A stretch of DNA of 64,000 nt. It comes from Motacilla alba alba. Taxonomy: Eukaryota > Chordata > Aves > Passeriformes > Motacillidae. Numbering within the stretch: position 1 is the stretch's first letter; every line of letters begins with the position of its first letter. A program made the translations under genes and the position numbers. The notes under the pieces were generated by a model, which saw only the letters and a program-made list of their open reading frames with translations, was not told the origin of the DNA and did no database searches. The stretch is taken from NCBI RefSeq assembly GCF_015832195.1, contig NC_052021.1, positions 27,926,786-27,990,785 on the forward strand. Reading direction: 5' to 3'. This document shows, piece after piece, positions 1-42,727 of the stretch.

Positions 1-3000
1 GCCTGGTTCCCTGCAGGAATGGGGCACTGCTTGGGCACACCATGGTGCCGACACAAGGGTTGGGAGGAACATTCCTGCAATTAACCCCACCAAAAGAGAG
101 GCTTGTTGGGCTGCAATGTTTTCCCACTTTGCAATGGGAAATCAAATCTGCTTCCCTGACCTAGTGTGGTACTTGGCCACTAGCCTGTCTTTTCAGTATC
201 ACTGAAATCATAAGTGGGACACTCATGCCCTTAGCCCCCTTTAGACAAATGTCTTGGCTCTGATTTCCCCAAATCTGCTGCTCCTGGCATCCTCTGCACT
301 GAGAACAAAAGTCAAACCCTGTCCTGGCTTTGCACTTCAGCATGGGTGGGGCAGAGTGAGCAGATTCGACAACAAGGCATTGAGAAGTCCCATGTCTGCT
401 TGTCACACAACAAAACATAGCCTCCTATTTTGTGGAGACATAAAAGTTCAAATTAACTTTCTCTTCCAAGCCATCAATATCATCTACAGAAGGAATCTTG
501 CACATTAAGAGTACTTTTAGCTCCCAACTCAGTGGCACCTCAAATGAGGAGCATATTGGCCATGACAGGTAGGCTGCAGTTGCCTCTGCAAACATCCTAA
601 ATGTGAGCTATGAGACCAGGTGGACATTCTGGCTGCAAGGACTCAAGCAAGTTTAGCAAAAGGGGTGGGATACATCCCCTTTAAAAGGGGTCAGGGTCAG
701 TATCTTCAGCATGCATAGTGGAGTTCAGGATAAAAGATATAGAAACTCAATGTTTTTAAGAGCAGTTGTGAAGTGAGAGGGACACAGAAGAGCCTGCTGC
801 CACCTCCAAACCCCTCTGCACAATACCCAGGGCACTGCACACCCCGGCTCCACCCTGGCTGGTCACTGCTGTCGCTGCAGCTGTCACCTTGTGGCTTTGC
901 TCTCACTCTGCAGCGAGCAGCAAGGCTTGCATTGCTCCCCGTTATGTCAAACGCAGCGCCAGCTGCCGAGCCCACGTGCGGGCTGTGGGGCTGTGGAGAG
1001 AAGGCTTGCATCTCCCATGGGACTTGGCCTTCACTTGGGATCCCCATCCATGGAGAAGCTCAGAACTGCCCTTGCAGACCTTCTCCTTCTTTCTGGTTGT
1101 TTCTGACCCCACCCCTCCTCTGGAGGCAGGGCTGTGGGGAGGTGATGGCTCCCTGCTCTGTGCCAGCCCTGCAGGCAGGGCACAGCCCAGCCCGGTGCCA
1201 GGCTGACCCGGGCCTTTGGCTTGAGGAAACGCCCGGTTCAGCTGATGTCACCGGCCTGGCATCCACTATACTCACACACCACCGTGGCTTGTCCCATCCC
1301 TGCCCCTGCAATCTTGAGTAATGGGGACTTGAGTAATGACACATGTTTTTTCCAGAAAGCAATCTCTTCAGATCGAATTAATTCTGCGATTTCCAGGTGC
1401 TTCCTCCTCCGCACAACTGATGAAGGCTTCCTGCAGCTAACGGCCAAGGCTGCTCCAAGCCAGGACATTTAAATTAATCTTTTGTTCTTGGGGACTTTCT
1501 GTAGTGTGGTGACTCTGGGTTGCTGCTTCTTTCTCACTCACAGACCTAGGCCAGCAAAGAGGCATTTTAGGGGGAAGAGGAGGTCAGGGTGGGAAGTGGC
1601 TTGTCTGGGGGTCTGAGCCTGTGGAGAGGCTCCTCTGAAAGCTCCTGGCAAGAGCATCCCTGTAGAGCTGTCTGGGTGTGGGTGAGGCTGAGAGTGCAGC
1701 CTGGGGTCCACAAGTGGCCTCAATTGAGCCTGCAGCTGCATCCCACTGTCTGAGGGTGAGGCCAGCAGTCACCAGGAGATCCTGAGGATGTGGTAACTGA
1801 AGGCGGTGTTTAAAGGCACCAGATGACCTCTTCTTCCCAATTTTAGGGCTTATTGAGTAGGATGTTTGCTTTTGAGCAACACTGTGTCCTGTAGGTTCTC
1901 TGTGCATTAAGAGGAACTGAGATTTTGATGGGAACACCTTATGTTGTGCATCTGTTTCCTCTCTCTCACTTATCAGGGGTTGGATCCTGTTGCTTATGTT
2001 AAAGTCCAAAATACAGATGAAGCTGTGAAGCATGAACAAAAAATGCTACTCATCAGTAAACACCCCAGAAGCACATCCCATTATAAGGGTGATGAGTGAA
2101 TAAAATGCCTTTTACTGCCTGATGGAGAAATTTTTATTCACTGCTCCTTAGCATAATTTAGTGCTGGGCCTGAGCCACAATGTTTTTATTTCTGTGTGGA
2201 TCTACATTTCCATTTCCTCATGTCTGTTCTATAACCTGACTGTTTTGCCAGTATACATAGTGCTGGCATCACAACATTTTCAGAGCCTGTAAAAGACATG
2301 GAGCAGAAATCTAGAGAACATACCCCACACCTGGGTCCTAGCTGCAGTGCAACCACCAGTTCTTCTCTCACAGGTACAACCCCTCCTGACACAGATCTCA
2401 AAGACCCATTGGTAAAGTGTATTTCTTCTTTTTCCAAAAAATGCTAAGCATTTCCTTATCCAGCTTTTTATTTGAGCAAGAGGCCATATCCTGGTGCTGA
2501 GCTACAGCTTTCTTGCCTTGCCCTCCTCATCAGGCATGTCTGTCCTCATAGGGTTTTTAAATGTGGCAGATTTTAAACTAACCAGTTTAAAATGTAGACC
2601 TGAAGATGAAGTCTTCGTGGTTACTGCAGGATTACCCCTAAGGGATAGGCCTGGTTGATGCTTTCAGTAAGGTCAAGTCCCTCTTGTTAATGCTGGTTTT
2701 ACTTGTGCCCTTGCTTGCCTGCCAGCTGGGAGGTCGACACCCCTGTTACACAAGCGAATGTCGTCGGTGTTTTCCTTCTTGATTGTTCTGCGTGTAATTT
2801 GGATTCCACGAGCGGCGCTCAGCTTATGTCATTGCATCGTTCTAATGGTGTTTTTCTTGGCTGCAGGTTTGATTTTCTTGGCGTTGCAGTCAGGGCATCT
2901 CTGCAGACACGGACACTCGATAGCTGCACACGCCGCTTCCCCTCGCGCGCACCTCGCGCTCGCCCCTGCGAACCCAAACTGCAAAGGACTGGCTTTGCAA

Positions 3001-4374
3001 TTCCTGCCTTGCCCGCTCACAATGCCAGCACACTCCTCTGCTCCTTTCATTTTCGTGTATCGCTACTTGGAAAAGTTGTTACTGTACTACATGAAATCTT
3101 TAAAGTTTTCTTTGTGACAGCAGGGCCTAGAAGATGCCTGCAAGGATCAGGAAGAATTTGTTCTGCACAGGCAAAACCCAAACTCCTGGTTCTCAAGTGC
3201 TTCTGCTCTAACCTTCACATGGGATAGCAAAGGGATAAGGACAGGGAAATAGGATCATCAGGAAATGATGATGCAATGTTACCTATCATGATAGGTGGCT
3301 TGGCAGCACTCATTTTCAGACCTTTGTCAGCAGCTGTGCAAAGGATTTTCAGAGGAACTTGGAAGGGTATCTGGGTACTTTTGAGTGGTCACATTTTGCT
3401 TGTCCTTTTCTGGATGCACATCTTCCCAACAGAATGAGTTTGGGATTTTTTTTTTTTCCTGGGCTGTTTAGCAAAAGCATTCCTTATTCCTGGTGGTTCT
3501 GCTTTCAAGGTATCTCCAGCAACACAGGTATCCTAAATCAGTAGTGCAGGGCTCTTGATGGATTCATGCAAATCCTCACACTTTTTATTCCCAGTAGTGT
3601 TATAACACAATTTGCTCTTCCTTCTATGAGCTGACAGTCAGATCATACATGTATGTTCTACCAGTCAAGAGTTGTGTTTTCTTATCTATCATCCATTATA
3701 TTTCTTGCCTGTGCTGTTTTTAAAAGAAAAACAAAGCAATCAGCTCCCCCCAAAACAACCTCTTTCTTCTCTAAACTCATCAAAAGTTAGAATCTGAATC
3801 TTCCTTTCCTCTCCCTCTACTTCTGTGCTCTCTGCCCAGGGATGGTCCTGCACTGCTGTGTCCAGCTCCTTGGAGGAATCAGGAAGCTGAGTGAGGTCTG
3901 GCAGGGGCTGGGGTCCCTGGCTGCCACACAAGCACTCCCAGAAGCATGGAGAGGAAGAAGGGAAAGGGAAAACTGATGGGGCTGCGAGCTGACACACAGA
4001 CCAGAACAGGCAGACACTTCCCAGAAGGAATCTCCAAGGTAAATGCAGTTGTGCGAGCCATTCCTGTGCCACATTTCCAAAGAGAGAATTTTCTGTTTCA
4101 CATGTAGCCACTCAGAAGTGCATGTTTGGATGCCCCAGGGTTGAACAAAGAGAAGATCATGCTGTCAGCTGCACTCCAGATCTGGGCACGCAGCACCCTG
4201 AGCTCATTCTGTGCAGGAGAAGGAAAGCCATGACACTCCAAAAGCAACTAGGTTTGCTCTTGTGCCAGGATGGCCTTTCTAAAAAAACAATTTCTCTTTC
4301 TTCACATCCCTCAGTCTTTAACCAGCTAGCCAGTTTCCTTCCTCTCCTCTGTATGTTGATTTTAGGCCTTTTCT
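1..4374. other. Intergenic DNA, no gene supported
   Basis: No open frame here has splice sites with matching phases or a recognisable protein. GC content is raised around 770-1300 and 2740-3000, and the short open frames there overlap each other on both strands, which is what GC-rich non-coding DNA produces. In the human order the neighbour on this side is ADRB1, a single-exon receptor gene. No receptor-like reading frame is present, so that gene must lie further left if the order is conserved. Confidence 0.6.
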
Positions 4375-5058
4375 GGGGACAAGCAGCATCCTCGAGGACT
4401 TGGGGGTGCTGGTGGATGAGAAGCTCAGCACGAGCTGGCAGCGTGTGCTGGCAGCCCAGAAAGACAATCATGTCCTGGGCTGCATCAAAAGGAGCATGGC
4501 CAGCAGGCCAGATTCTCCCCCTCTGCTCCACTCTGGTGAGACCCCACCTGGAATGCTGCATCCACCTCTGGGGGACCGGCAGAAGAAGGATAAAGACCTG
4601 TTGGAGAAAGCTCAGAGGAGGACAACAAAGATACTCAGAGGGCTGGAGCACCCCTGCTATGAAAACAGGTAGAGAAAGTTGGGATTGTTCAGCCTGGAGA
4701 AGAGAGGGCTCCAGGGAGAACTTGGAGCCTTTTCCAGTACCTAAAGGAGCTACAAGAAAGATAGAGAGGGACTTTTTATAAATGTTTGTAGGGATAGGAC
4801 AAGGGGGAATGGTTTCAAACTGAAAGAGAGCAGGTTTTGTTAGCTAATAGGAAGGAATTCTTCACTGTGAGGTTGGTGAGGCACTGGCACAAGTTGAACA
4901 GAGTTGTGGATGCCCCATCCATGGATGTGTTCAAGGCCAGGCTGGATGGGGCTTGGAGCAACCTGGTCTAGTGGAAGGTGTCCCTATGGCAGTGGGCTTG
5001 GAAATAGATGGCTTTTAAAGCCCTTTTTAATCAAATGATCCTGTGATTCTGTGATATG
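4375..5058 (+). mobile_element. CR1 LINE, 3' end, truncated
   Basis: The text matches the 3' part of avian CR1: a degraded reverse-transcriptase C-terminus ([10 protein letters not shown], then [10 protein letters not shown] and [12 protein letters not shown]), the untranslated tail with phrases such as ttcaaggccaggctggatgg, and the terminal repeats ending gatcctgtgattctgtgat. Frameshifts and stops show it is an old, dead, 5'-truncated copy. Confidence 0.9.
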
Positions 5059-8000
5059 AGGGATCAGAACCCCAGCTGACCTCCCTGGCAGCTGTGTGTG
5101 AGGAAGGCTCGTCACCAGCCCCAAGGCATCCACAGAGGGTGGTGGCCAGACAGGAGCTGCTCCTCTGTGCCTCCTCCAGCACAGTGGTGACAGTGCAGGA
5201 ACCTGTGAGCCTGCTCTGAATCACCTTCTGGAAGGACTTCACTTCCTTGCTCTCTGATCCAAGGCTGCTGTCTTGGCAGGGGCCTCCCCCCAGCAGTCAG
5301 AGGCAAACTCACTGCTTTGGTTGGTTGGTGTTTTTCCAGTGTTTGCTCTGATACACAATTAATGAAACGTAAGTACCTCCATTTATTGCTCTCTAGAGAA
5401 TCCCTTGGATTGCAAGCCCTGGCCTTTGGGGACATTTCTATTGTTTTAGCTGCCACCGAAGCCAAGGGAAGCTAAATCACACTCTCTTCAGCGTGATGGG
5501 AGGGAGCTCATCTGCCACTGTGCCCTGGCATTGCTTGTGGTTGCCTGAACATTGCCTTTAATGAGACAGCACAGTGGCTCTGGCGTTACAAGGTGACAAC
5601 TACCTGCGAGGTCTGGGCTGTCACCAACCCAAGCAAGGTCAAATCACTTCGAAATAGTTGACTGATCTTTCAGCATCAACAAGCAGCCTTGGAAAACTGC
5701 AAGGAAATTCTGAGAGAGGGAAATAGTTTGACATAATTGAGGTAAACAGAAAAAAGCTATCTGCCAACCTTGTGCTACAGACCTACAGCCAAATCTGCCA
5801 CGGCTCCGTTCCAGGGGCTTCACCTTCCTGAGGAGCAAAGGTGACTCCATCCACCCTGTGTTTGGTCAGGTCCTTGTTTAGAGGTGTGCCTGTATTTTTG
5901 AAGTGCCTGTGTGGTAGTCTGTGTGGTGCCCTGCTGGGAGAAGACTTTCTTGGTGCATTTGGTTTTGGGGTTGGACAGCCCAAGAAAGACCACGAGGACT
6001 CCCAAGCAGTGTGCAAGGTCACAGGTACCTGGATTGATGGCTCCTCTCTTTAGTTGGTTTATGAAGCAGAGGCTTTCCTCTGCCAGTCGTTGCTGATGGA
6101 AAACACCTGCTTGGCACTAGCCGGATCTTTCTAGATCCCAGAGATGTCTGATCAAAGCCAAGCAAAACAAGGGGCTGTGGATTCTGGGGGAGGCTGGACC
6201 TGGAGCTGTGGATGGGTTTCACTGCCAGCTGTCCTGCCTCGCTCAAGGCACTCTGGCTGCACAGCACAGGGGATGTGGGAGCTGTGCAACCACCTCAGAC
6301 AACCTGCAGGTTACAGAGCAGCATTGCCAGGGAAAACAAATACCCTTGTGTGCCTCAAAATGCTGAGCCATTACCTGCAGTGCACCAGGAGCTGCTTGGA
6401 CAGCTTTGGGAGCAGGTGGACAGGGAAAGACCGGACTGTGGGACAGTCCTGTTCCCTGTGCCAGCCACCCCCAGGAGTTTGAGAGAGCCCTGGGTGAAAG
6501 CAGACACGTAACAAGGGGAAGGGACCAGGGGACGGGACCAGGGAAAGGGCATCACAGGTCTGGTTGTCAGCAGCCTGTGTCACTCCACATGTTAAGCCCA
6601 TGAGAAGCTGACAGCAGTTTGTTCTGATTTCTCATTTTATCTCATGGAGGAAGATCCCTTCTCGAGAGGGGTGAAGCCCTTAAATATTTTAAAGAGTCCA
6701 TCTAATGACTATTGCTCTGATAATCTAATTACTAAGGTGAGGCCAGGGCAGTTGATTAGTACAAGCCACTTACAGCATGAACGGGTCAGAGCTATGAGCC
6801 CAAGTGTGGTTTTTTCAACCCCTTTGAAGGTTGAACTTGAAAAGTTTTCAGAGAATTTGCAGAACCACAACACAGGTCTAGGCTGGCCAGCACAAGGTCT
6901 GGTTTTTCAGGCATATGCTGCTTTTACCCACAGTGTTGATATGAGTAATTCTCACCTTTTTCCTCTCCCCTGTGCTAGGTACTGACTAGTTAAAATAATT
7001 TAAGATCTATCATTTTCAGAGTATTTTTAACCACTTCCTTTCACAGTGCAGCCTCACAAACCCTTCTGTCTGGCTGCAGATCGCAGCTTGAATAAACTGC
7101 CTTGCATTTGCACCCTGCTTCAATCCATCTCCAAAGGCAGCAGCAGTTCCCAAAGAACTGCAGGTTAGATGGCCCAGGGCAGTGTTTAAGGACACACCAA
7201 CCACCCCAGAGAGAGCAGCAGTGCCTGCTAGGCTGTGCTCACCTACCTTGTGTCAAACACCAGTGCACTTTGGTCAGAGCTCACAGACTTTATGCTTTCA
7301 TTTGCTGCTTCTCCTTATTCCACACACAGAGGATTATTTTAAAATAGAAACTTAAGAAGCTCTTAGACATTCATAGGACTCAGCCTGTTAGTGAGCAAGG
7401 TGCTTCCCTTGAGGCATTTGAGCAGGCCTGCTGAGATCAGTGGGCAGCTGCACACGGTCAAGAGCCCAGTGAAACCCGAGGGCCGGAGGATTTCCCGACT
7501 ATAGGGCATCCACTGGAGCAGAACAGCAGCAAACACACAAATATCTAACACGTATTTATACACCCTTAGATGAGAACAACTTGTTCAGCAGCACTCTGCT
7601 ACTGCAACAGTTACATTTATGCATGCAAAAAATCTCACAAAATCTGGCACAGACCCACTGTGGTTTGATGCAAAATAGCCTAAAAACAACCGCAGCAACA
7701 AAGCCTCCAGCAGAGCTCGCTATTAAAAATCCCCTTAAAATAAAGCAGAGAGAGAGAGAGAGAAAAATAGCAGTGATGATTTCCTCATTCACAATCAGCC
7801 AGAGAAGAGAACTGCTAGCATTTGGTTAGATTTTTATCACACAGTAGCTGCAGTATCAGCCTGGCTTACTTCAGCACTGAGCACTTGACACGTGCCATGA
7901 GAGCCCTTCCTCTGCACACAGAGCTCAGCTGGGTCAGGCTCAGACACAGACCCAAAAACAGGGGTGGGAAGTTGTTTGCCAAATGGCCACTTGCAAATAG

Positions 8001-9084
8001 CACCAAAGCCAAAATTAGTATTTGAGAAAGCTTCGCTTCAGCCTGTTGTTTCCAAGCAGCAGCGTTAAATACTCAGGAAGCACAACTAAACCTGATTTTT
8101 GGTCACATCTGTCACCAACAACTGTACCTGCTATCAGTGGAAAAAGCTGGAAGAAAAGCTGTGAGCTGCAAAACAATTTCAGCACAGGGTCATGCAGGTA
8201 ACTGTAAGCAGAAAAATCACTAGGAGCCCTTGGCCTGGTCCTGGAAAGCTGAAGGCTCTTTGCCATTAAATTTCAGCAAAATATAGGACAGCCCCCTCTC
8301 TCATTTAAGGTATTCTGGGAGATACTAGAATAAACTCCATAAATTATCACCTTCACAGTATTTTTTTTCCCTTTTTCTGGCTCCCTGCAGGGACAGGACA
8401 ACCCATATCAATCCCATTCCCAGGTTTTTAATAGAAGCACTGCCAGCAACCAGACACCATCACTTACTACTTTTATTAAAAAATACTCTCATGGCTAAAA
8501 AACAAACTCTGTTAGATCTCTACAAATGAATAAATAAATCAGAGGAGCAAACGTGGAGCTGCAGCCAAGGAACCAGTCCTTGCTGCTGGGATTGTAGGGT
8601 TCCCAAAATTCAGGCTATGGAAGGGAAAAGCACCGAGAGCACTGCCAAGGACTGCAGTCCTTAACTGCAGCACAGCTGTCGCCTGTCCAGCGCAATTCCC
8701 AGGGGATGAACACAGTGGGAGAGGTGTTCTCCCTGGCTCTGCTGCTCCTCGCACTGGCTGTACCGGAGAAGAGGCACTGCCACCTCCTGTTTAGCGGGTG
8801 CAATAGGCCAGCAGGGGCTGGCAGCGAGCACGGGAGGGGCAGAACCCGCAGCACTGCTCGGATTTCCTGCGTAAAGTCAGACCCACGCGAGGGGAACAAG
8901 AAGGGTTTGGGTGGTGGCAAGAAGAGTCAGCAGGCAGTTCAGCTTCTTCTGGCCCAGAGTGTTTGTTCACAGACACCACGAGCTCCCACTCCCAAGGATG
9001 AGCACCCAGCACAGACCCTGCTGCCACCACAACTGGAGCCAGACAGCAGCAAAGAGTGGGACAAACCAGACCCAAAGCAGGCTC
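5059..9084. other. Intergenic DNA, no gene supported
   Basis: I see no exon chain, RNA gene or recognised repeat apart from a short (AG)n run near 7747-7762. The short open frames at 6144-6603 and 8539-9137 overlap on both strands without splice support. The right edge is set by the likely 3' end of CCDC186. Confidence 0.5.
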
Positions 9085-12000
9085 TCATACATTTGTATGT
9101 TTATTATTTCAAAGTACAGTATATACATAAGGTATAGCAATACCTTTGAAAACTTTATACAGAAACTGGTATCTACAAAATGAAATCAACAAGACATTCT
9201 GTGTACAGGACTTACACACATAGATTGGAAGAATCAACGGTTTCAGTTAGAACACGAAAATGGGAAGGAAACACCCATCCATCTGGAAAAGCTCTAAATA
9301 CCACCCAGCTCCCTCTGCAACACAGGCACCTGTCCCTGGATAGGTGAGACAGGGTACACCTGATTCCTTGTGCCACCTACTGCTGGTGTTCACCGTCACA
9401 GTGCCTGGCACAGGAAGGGTGAGGGCCCCTTGGGACAGGCCGTGCCCTCTGAACCCCTCCCCAGATTCAGGACTCTGCAGCACGTGGACACTCAGGTTTA
9501 CACTGGATGCACTGGAAGCCAGACATACTATTTTTAAATTTTTCTTTTTTAGCTATGAACCAAAACGTTGCAATTAAAAATATTTTAAGAGAGATACTAC
9601 AGGTGTTGCCAGCAACAAGTGAAGATAATGAGAAAATGTTCAAGGAAGAAATCAATCTCCAGTTTTCTGGACACTATAATTAAAAATATTGCACAAGTCT
9701 GTATGGCAGCAAGCCAGTGATTTCTGTAGCACAAAGATGTATTCTTCAGGTCAGAGGGTCTGGCTTCTGACAATGACAGTGCTGGATTTTACAGAGGGTG
9801 GAAAAGCATAGGCAGCTTTCTTGTAGGGCCTCTAACAACATCTGTTTGTGCGATGTTTGAATGAAAAGAGCACCCTGAGTATTTAAGAAACAGATGTTTA
9901 AGCTTGTAAGACACAACTAGCCACAAGCCTGGAATTTTCAAAAGCAGCCTGTGGCAATTCCATGTCTAAGGGACACTGAATTTCAGTGACAGGCTCCAGG
10001 CTGCCTTCATGATTAGTTTATGAATTCACCAGTTTGTCTCAAAAATTCCGTTTATCTGAGGACAGTTTTCAGTTTCAGGTCCATAACACAATTTCCAAAA
10101 CAGGAGTAAGTGGGATGAGATCACTACACAAGGCTCACACCCACTCTGCACCAGCTGGTGCTCACCTGTGTGAGCCACCCCACAGAAACACCTTTCCACA
10201 GAAAGTGTTCTCAGTACTGCACCAGCAGCATCACACTGCTGACAAGCCACCCCATGGGAACAGAGCCAGCAACATTTCATGGCTGATACATCACTGCCTC
10301 TCAAAAAGGAGGAACATCCTTGTGCCAAGTTGCTGGCTGACCCCATCAGGTACTCATCACACCCCAGGCTGACTGGAGAGCCACTTGCCAATGTGCAAGC
10401 CAGAACGACTTTTTCATCTCTAACGGATATGTTTAAAATAACACCTGTGGATGACAGCTTTGGTCCATGAAAACACCGTACACAAAAAAACAACGTGGTA
10501 TTTTGGCTGCTTTGTGTGTCTCCATAACCAAGGAAAAAATAAAAGTCTGAGAAGTTATTAGTGCTACAAAGAGCCAGCAGCATTTCAGCAGGGCAGGAGG
10601 ACAGCTAAATAGGTTTCTCAACCTAAAAGGAGAACAACCATGCCAAAAAGAAATAAGAATTTCCACAAAGCCATTGCACTGATTCCATCTGCACCACACC
10701 CCTCCTTCATTCACACTGTACACCTGGAGAACATACATTAAAAGATTACAATATTAACATGGTATCTAAAATACTGGAATCATTCAGCTGGATGCCTGAA
10801 AACATCCAGAGATCTGGTACATTAAAGCATGAAAACACAAACATACAAGAGCTAAGCTATGTTATAGCATGCAAATTGTTCTAAAGTACTTTCTCTCAGC
10901 AGAAGGTCCAAGCTCAGTCATGAACAACTGTCTGTTTGCTTCCTGGAAGCTGTGACAAATCTGTTTCAGCAGAGCCAGCTATTTGCCTCTTCACATCACT
11001 TAAAACAACAGTAAAGCAGTAGTCCTATGACTGGGCTGGCCCAAATTTCCTAACATTTCAGACAACCATTGCTCTCAGGAATTAGAAAAATAGATGTATA
11101 AAAACCCACCCAGATTAAAGGCTTGCAGCTTCTATATAATACTTGCTCAGGTTTTAAACTATTTGCTCCCATTCTCCCTTTCCAAAGGAATACTTAATCC
11201 TTTGACACTGAAGGGACCTGCCATCCCAGACTCTTGGAGCTCTCTGGACCACAAACCAGGACTTGATCCCACGAGGACTTTCAGGGATACCTATCTTTAA
11301 ACTAACAAGGAAGTCCCACTGTCTTGGGCCAAACTATTCAAACCAAATTGGGCTCTTTTGCTCCATTTGTTTCATTACAAAGCTCAGGCAACTCAGTGAC
11401 AAGTGGAAATGGAGTTCACATCCCTAAGCCACCCAGATGTCTGATCAATTATCCCCCTCCGTGCTGCCAAATTCAGGTCCCTCGTTTGGTGTACGATGCA
11501 AACAGTACCTGCAGTAAGACAGATTCTCCCCACACCCCCCTTTTGGATTAAAGTAGCTAAAGCATTGCTATTGTAAATGTACACTGACTCTTTTCATGGC
11601 AATACGAAGTTCAAGTATTTAATAAAAACCTGAAGTATGTATTTACACGGTGATCTGATCAATTGATTTTGGTCAAAAGGTGATAGATACAGAAACTATG
11701 CATTTACTGCTGAAATAAAGATATTTCAGATCCTGTATATTACTTATCCTGGAATTAAAATGTGAACATGATGTTGTGACAAACCCAAATCTTGTCACCT
11801 TGATACTCTTCCTCCATCACCCTCTCAGCCACTGAAGGACTAAGTAAAAGTTTTCAGTTATTTTCACCAACTAATTCTTCACAACAGTAAAATCAAGCAG
11901 TTGCACAGATTTCTGTGCTACTTTCACAGTCCAACAATACATTAAAATCACATTTAGATCTATTTCTTACCATTATTGTCACTAGTTGGTCTAGCCACAG

Positions 12001-12887
12001 CTAATGAGAAAATTTATTGGCTTCCACTTGTCTTTGAAAACAGATGCAATCACCATGCCTACATGTACTTACATAGATTTACAATGGGCAGCTTAAAACT
12101 CCTTAAATGCTGTTAGTTATGCAGAAGCCCAGAGAACTTTATTAACCAATTATCTGATATCAGACTTCTTTTGATCCATATGTCTAAGGATCAAGGGTTT
12201 ACAAAATTTGCTGAACTGACATTGATTTCAACTACATGAACTCAAGAACTGAATCAGAACACTTTCTAATTCCTTAGTTTTACTGTTGTTTCGCTCCTCT
12301 GGAATAAAGAAATTGACCAGCTGAATGTTAATCTAAAGCAGAAAATATGCAATATCATGGTCACCACTTAAACCCCAAAATTTTGTAACAAAGCATTATT
12401 CCATGCATATGTCAAAAATGCTTAATCAACCCAAAGATCAGAAATAATATGCAAGAAAGGAAATAAATGTCTTAAAGCCCTTAAAGCTCAGTAACACTGG
12501 ATATGTTCAATAGCAACTAAGACATAATTGCTTTATTTTTTTTTCAAGCTCCATCATTAAGCGACTGATTAATTACACAGTGCAGAAATTAAAATCTCAT
12601 GGCAACTCACTCCAAACAGTCTGCACTGCAAAGCATCTGTATTTCAAATACAAGTTTCAGATAAATGTAGTGTGCAGTGAATTTCAGCAGTGCCTCAGGC
12701 TGGTCCTGGGTAGACAGAACCACACAGATGCCAAACTCTGTTATCTCTCACATGAGTGAGCCTGTGGGGCCAAGGGCTTCTTCTGCAAAAACCCAGATGC
12801 TTGTGCTGGCAGGCAGAATGTAAAACAGTGGTCTGTAGCACCTGCCTTTCCTGCATCTTCATGTTGGGTAGTCCCCAGAAGTTTCAG
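9085..12887 (-). other. CCDC186: Probable 3' UTR of CCDC186
   Basis: The sequence runs AT-rich and without splice structure from the CCDC186 stop codon to a polyadenylation signal near 9100. Other AATAAA hexamers on the minus strand (near 12533, 12137 and 12012) could give shorter UTRs. The left limit is inferred from the last strong signal and the change in composition beyond it. RNA 3'-end data would decide it. Confidence 0.55.
9100..9105 (-). terminator. CCDC186: Candidate distal polyadenylation signal (AATAAA)
   Basis: The minus strand reads AATAAA here, preceded by AT-rich UTR-like text and followed by a T- and GT-rich stretch, as expected for cleavage about 15-20 bases downstream (near 9080-9085). 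This is the most distal good hexamer before the composition changes to ordinary intergenic DNA. Confidence 0.5.
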
Positions 12888-42604
<29,717 letters not shown>

Positions 42605-42727
42605 CTATTCTGACATTGATTTCTTTCTGATGAGTTTTTTTTCATGCTCAATTTGAGGCAGCAGGTCTTGGACTATGACTCGAAGGTAAGTATTATCCAT
42701 CAGGCTATCCAATACTGTCTTTGGCAA
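42605..42727 (-). CDS. Exon D of the unrecognised gene (last, with stop)
   Basis: 40 codons plus TAG, LPKTVLDSLMDNTYLRVIVQ then DLLPQIEHEKKLIRKK. The acceptor TTTATTTTCCAG is strong. Composition (many charged helical residues) is protein-like. Confidence 0.5.
   Translation of the reverse strand: MPKTVLDSLMDNTYLRVIVQDLLPQIEHEKKLIRKKSMSE

Noticed and set aside
773..1321. Overlapping open frames of 70-180 codons on both strands
   Set aside because: GC-rich sequence, several frames open at once, Pro/Ser/Cys-rich translations, no splice sites or family resemblance.
2758..3117. A 119-codon hydrophobic open frame
   Set aside because: Overlaps other open frames in a CpG-rich block. The hydrophobic run comes from T-rich DNA and no protein family fits.
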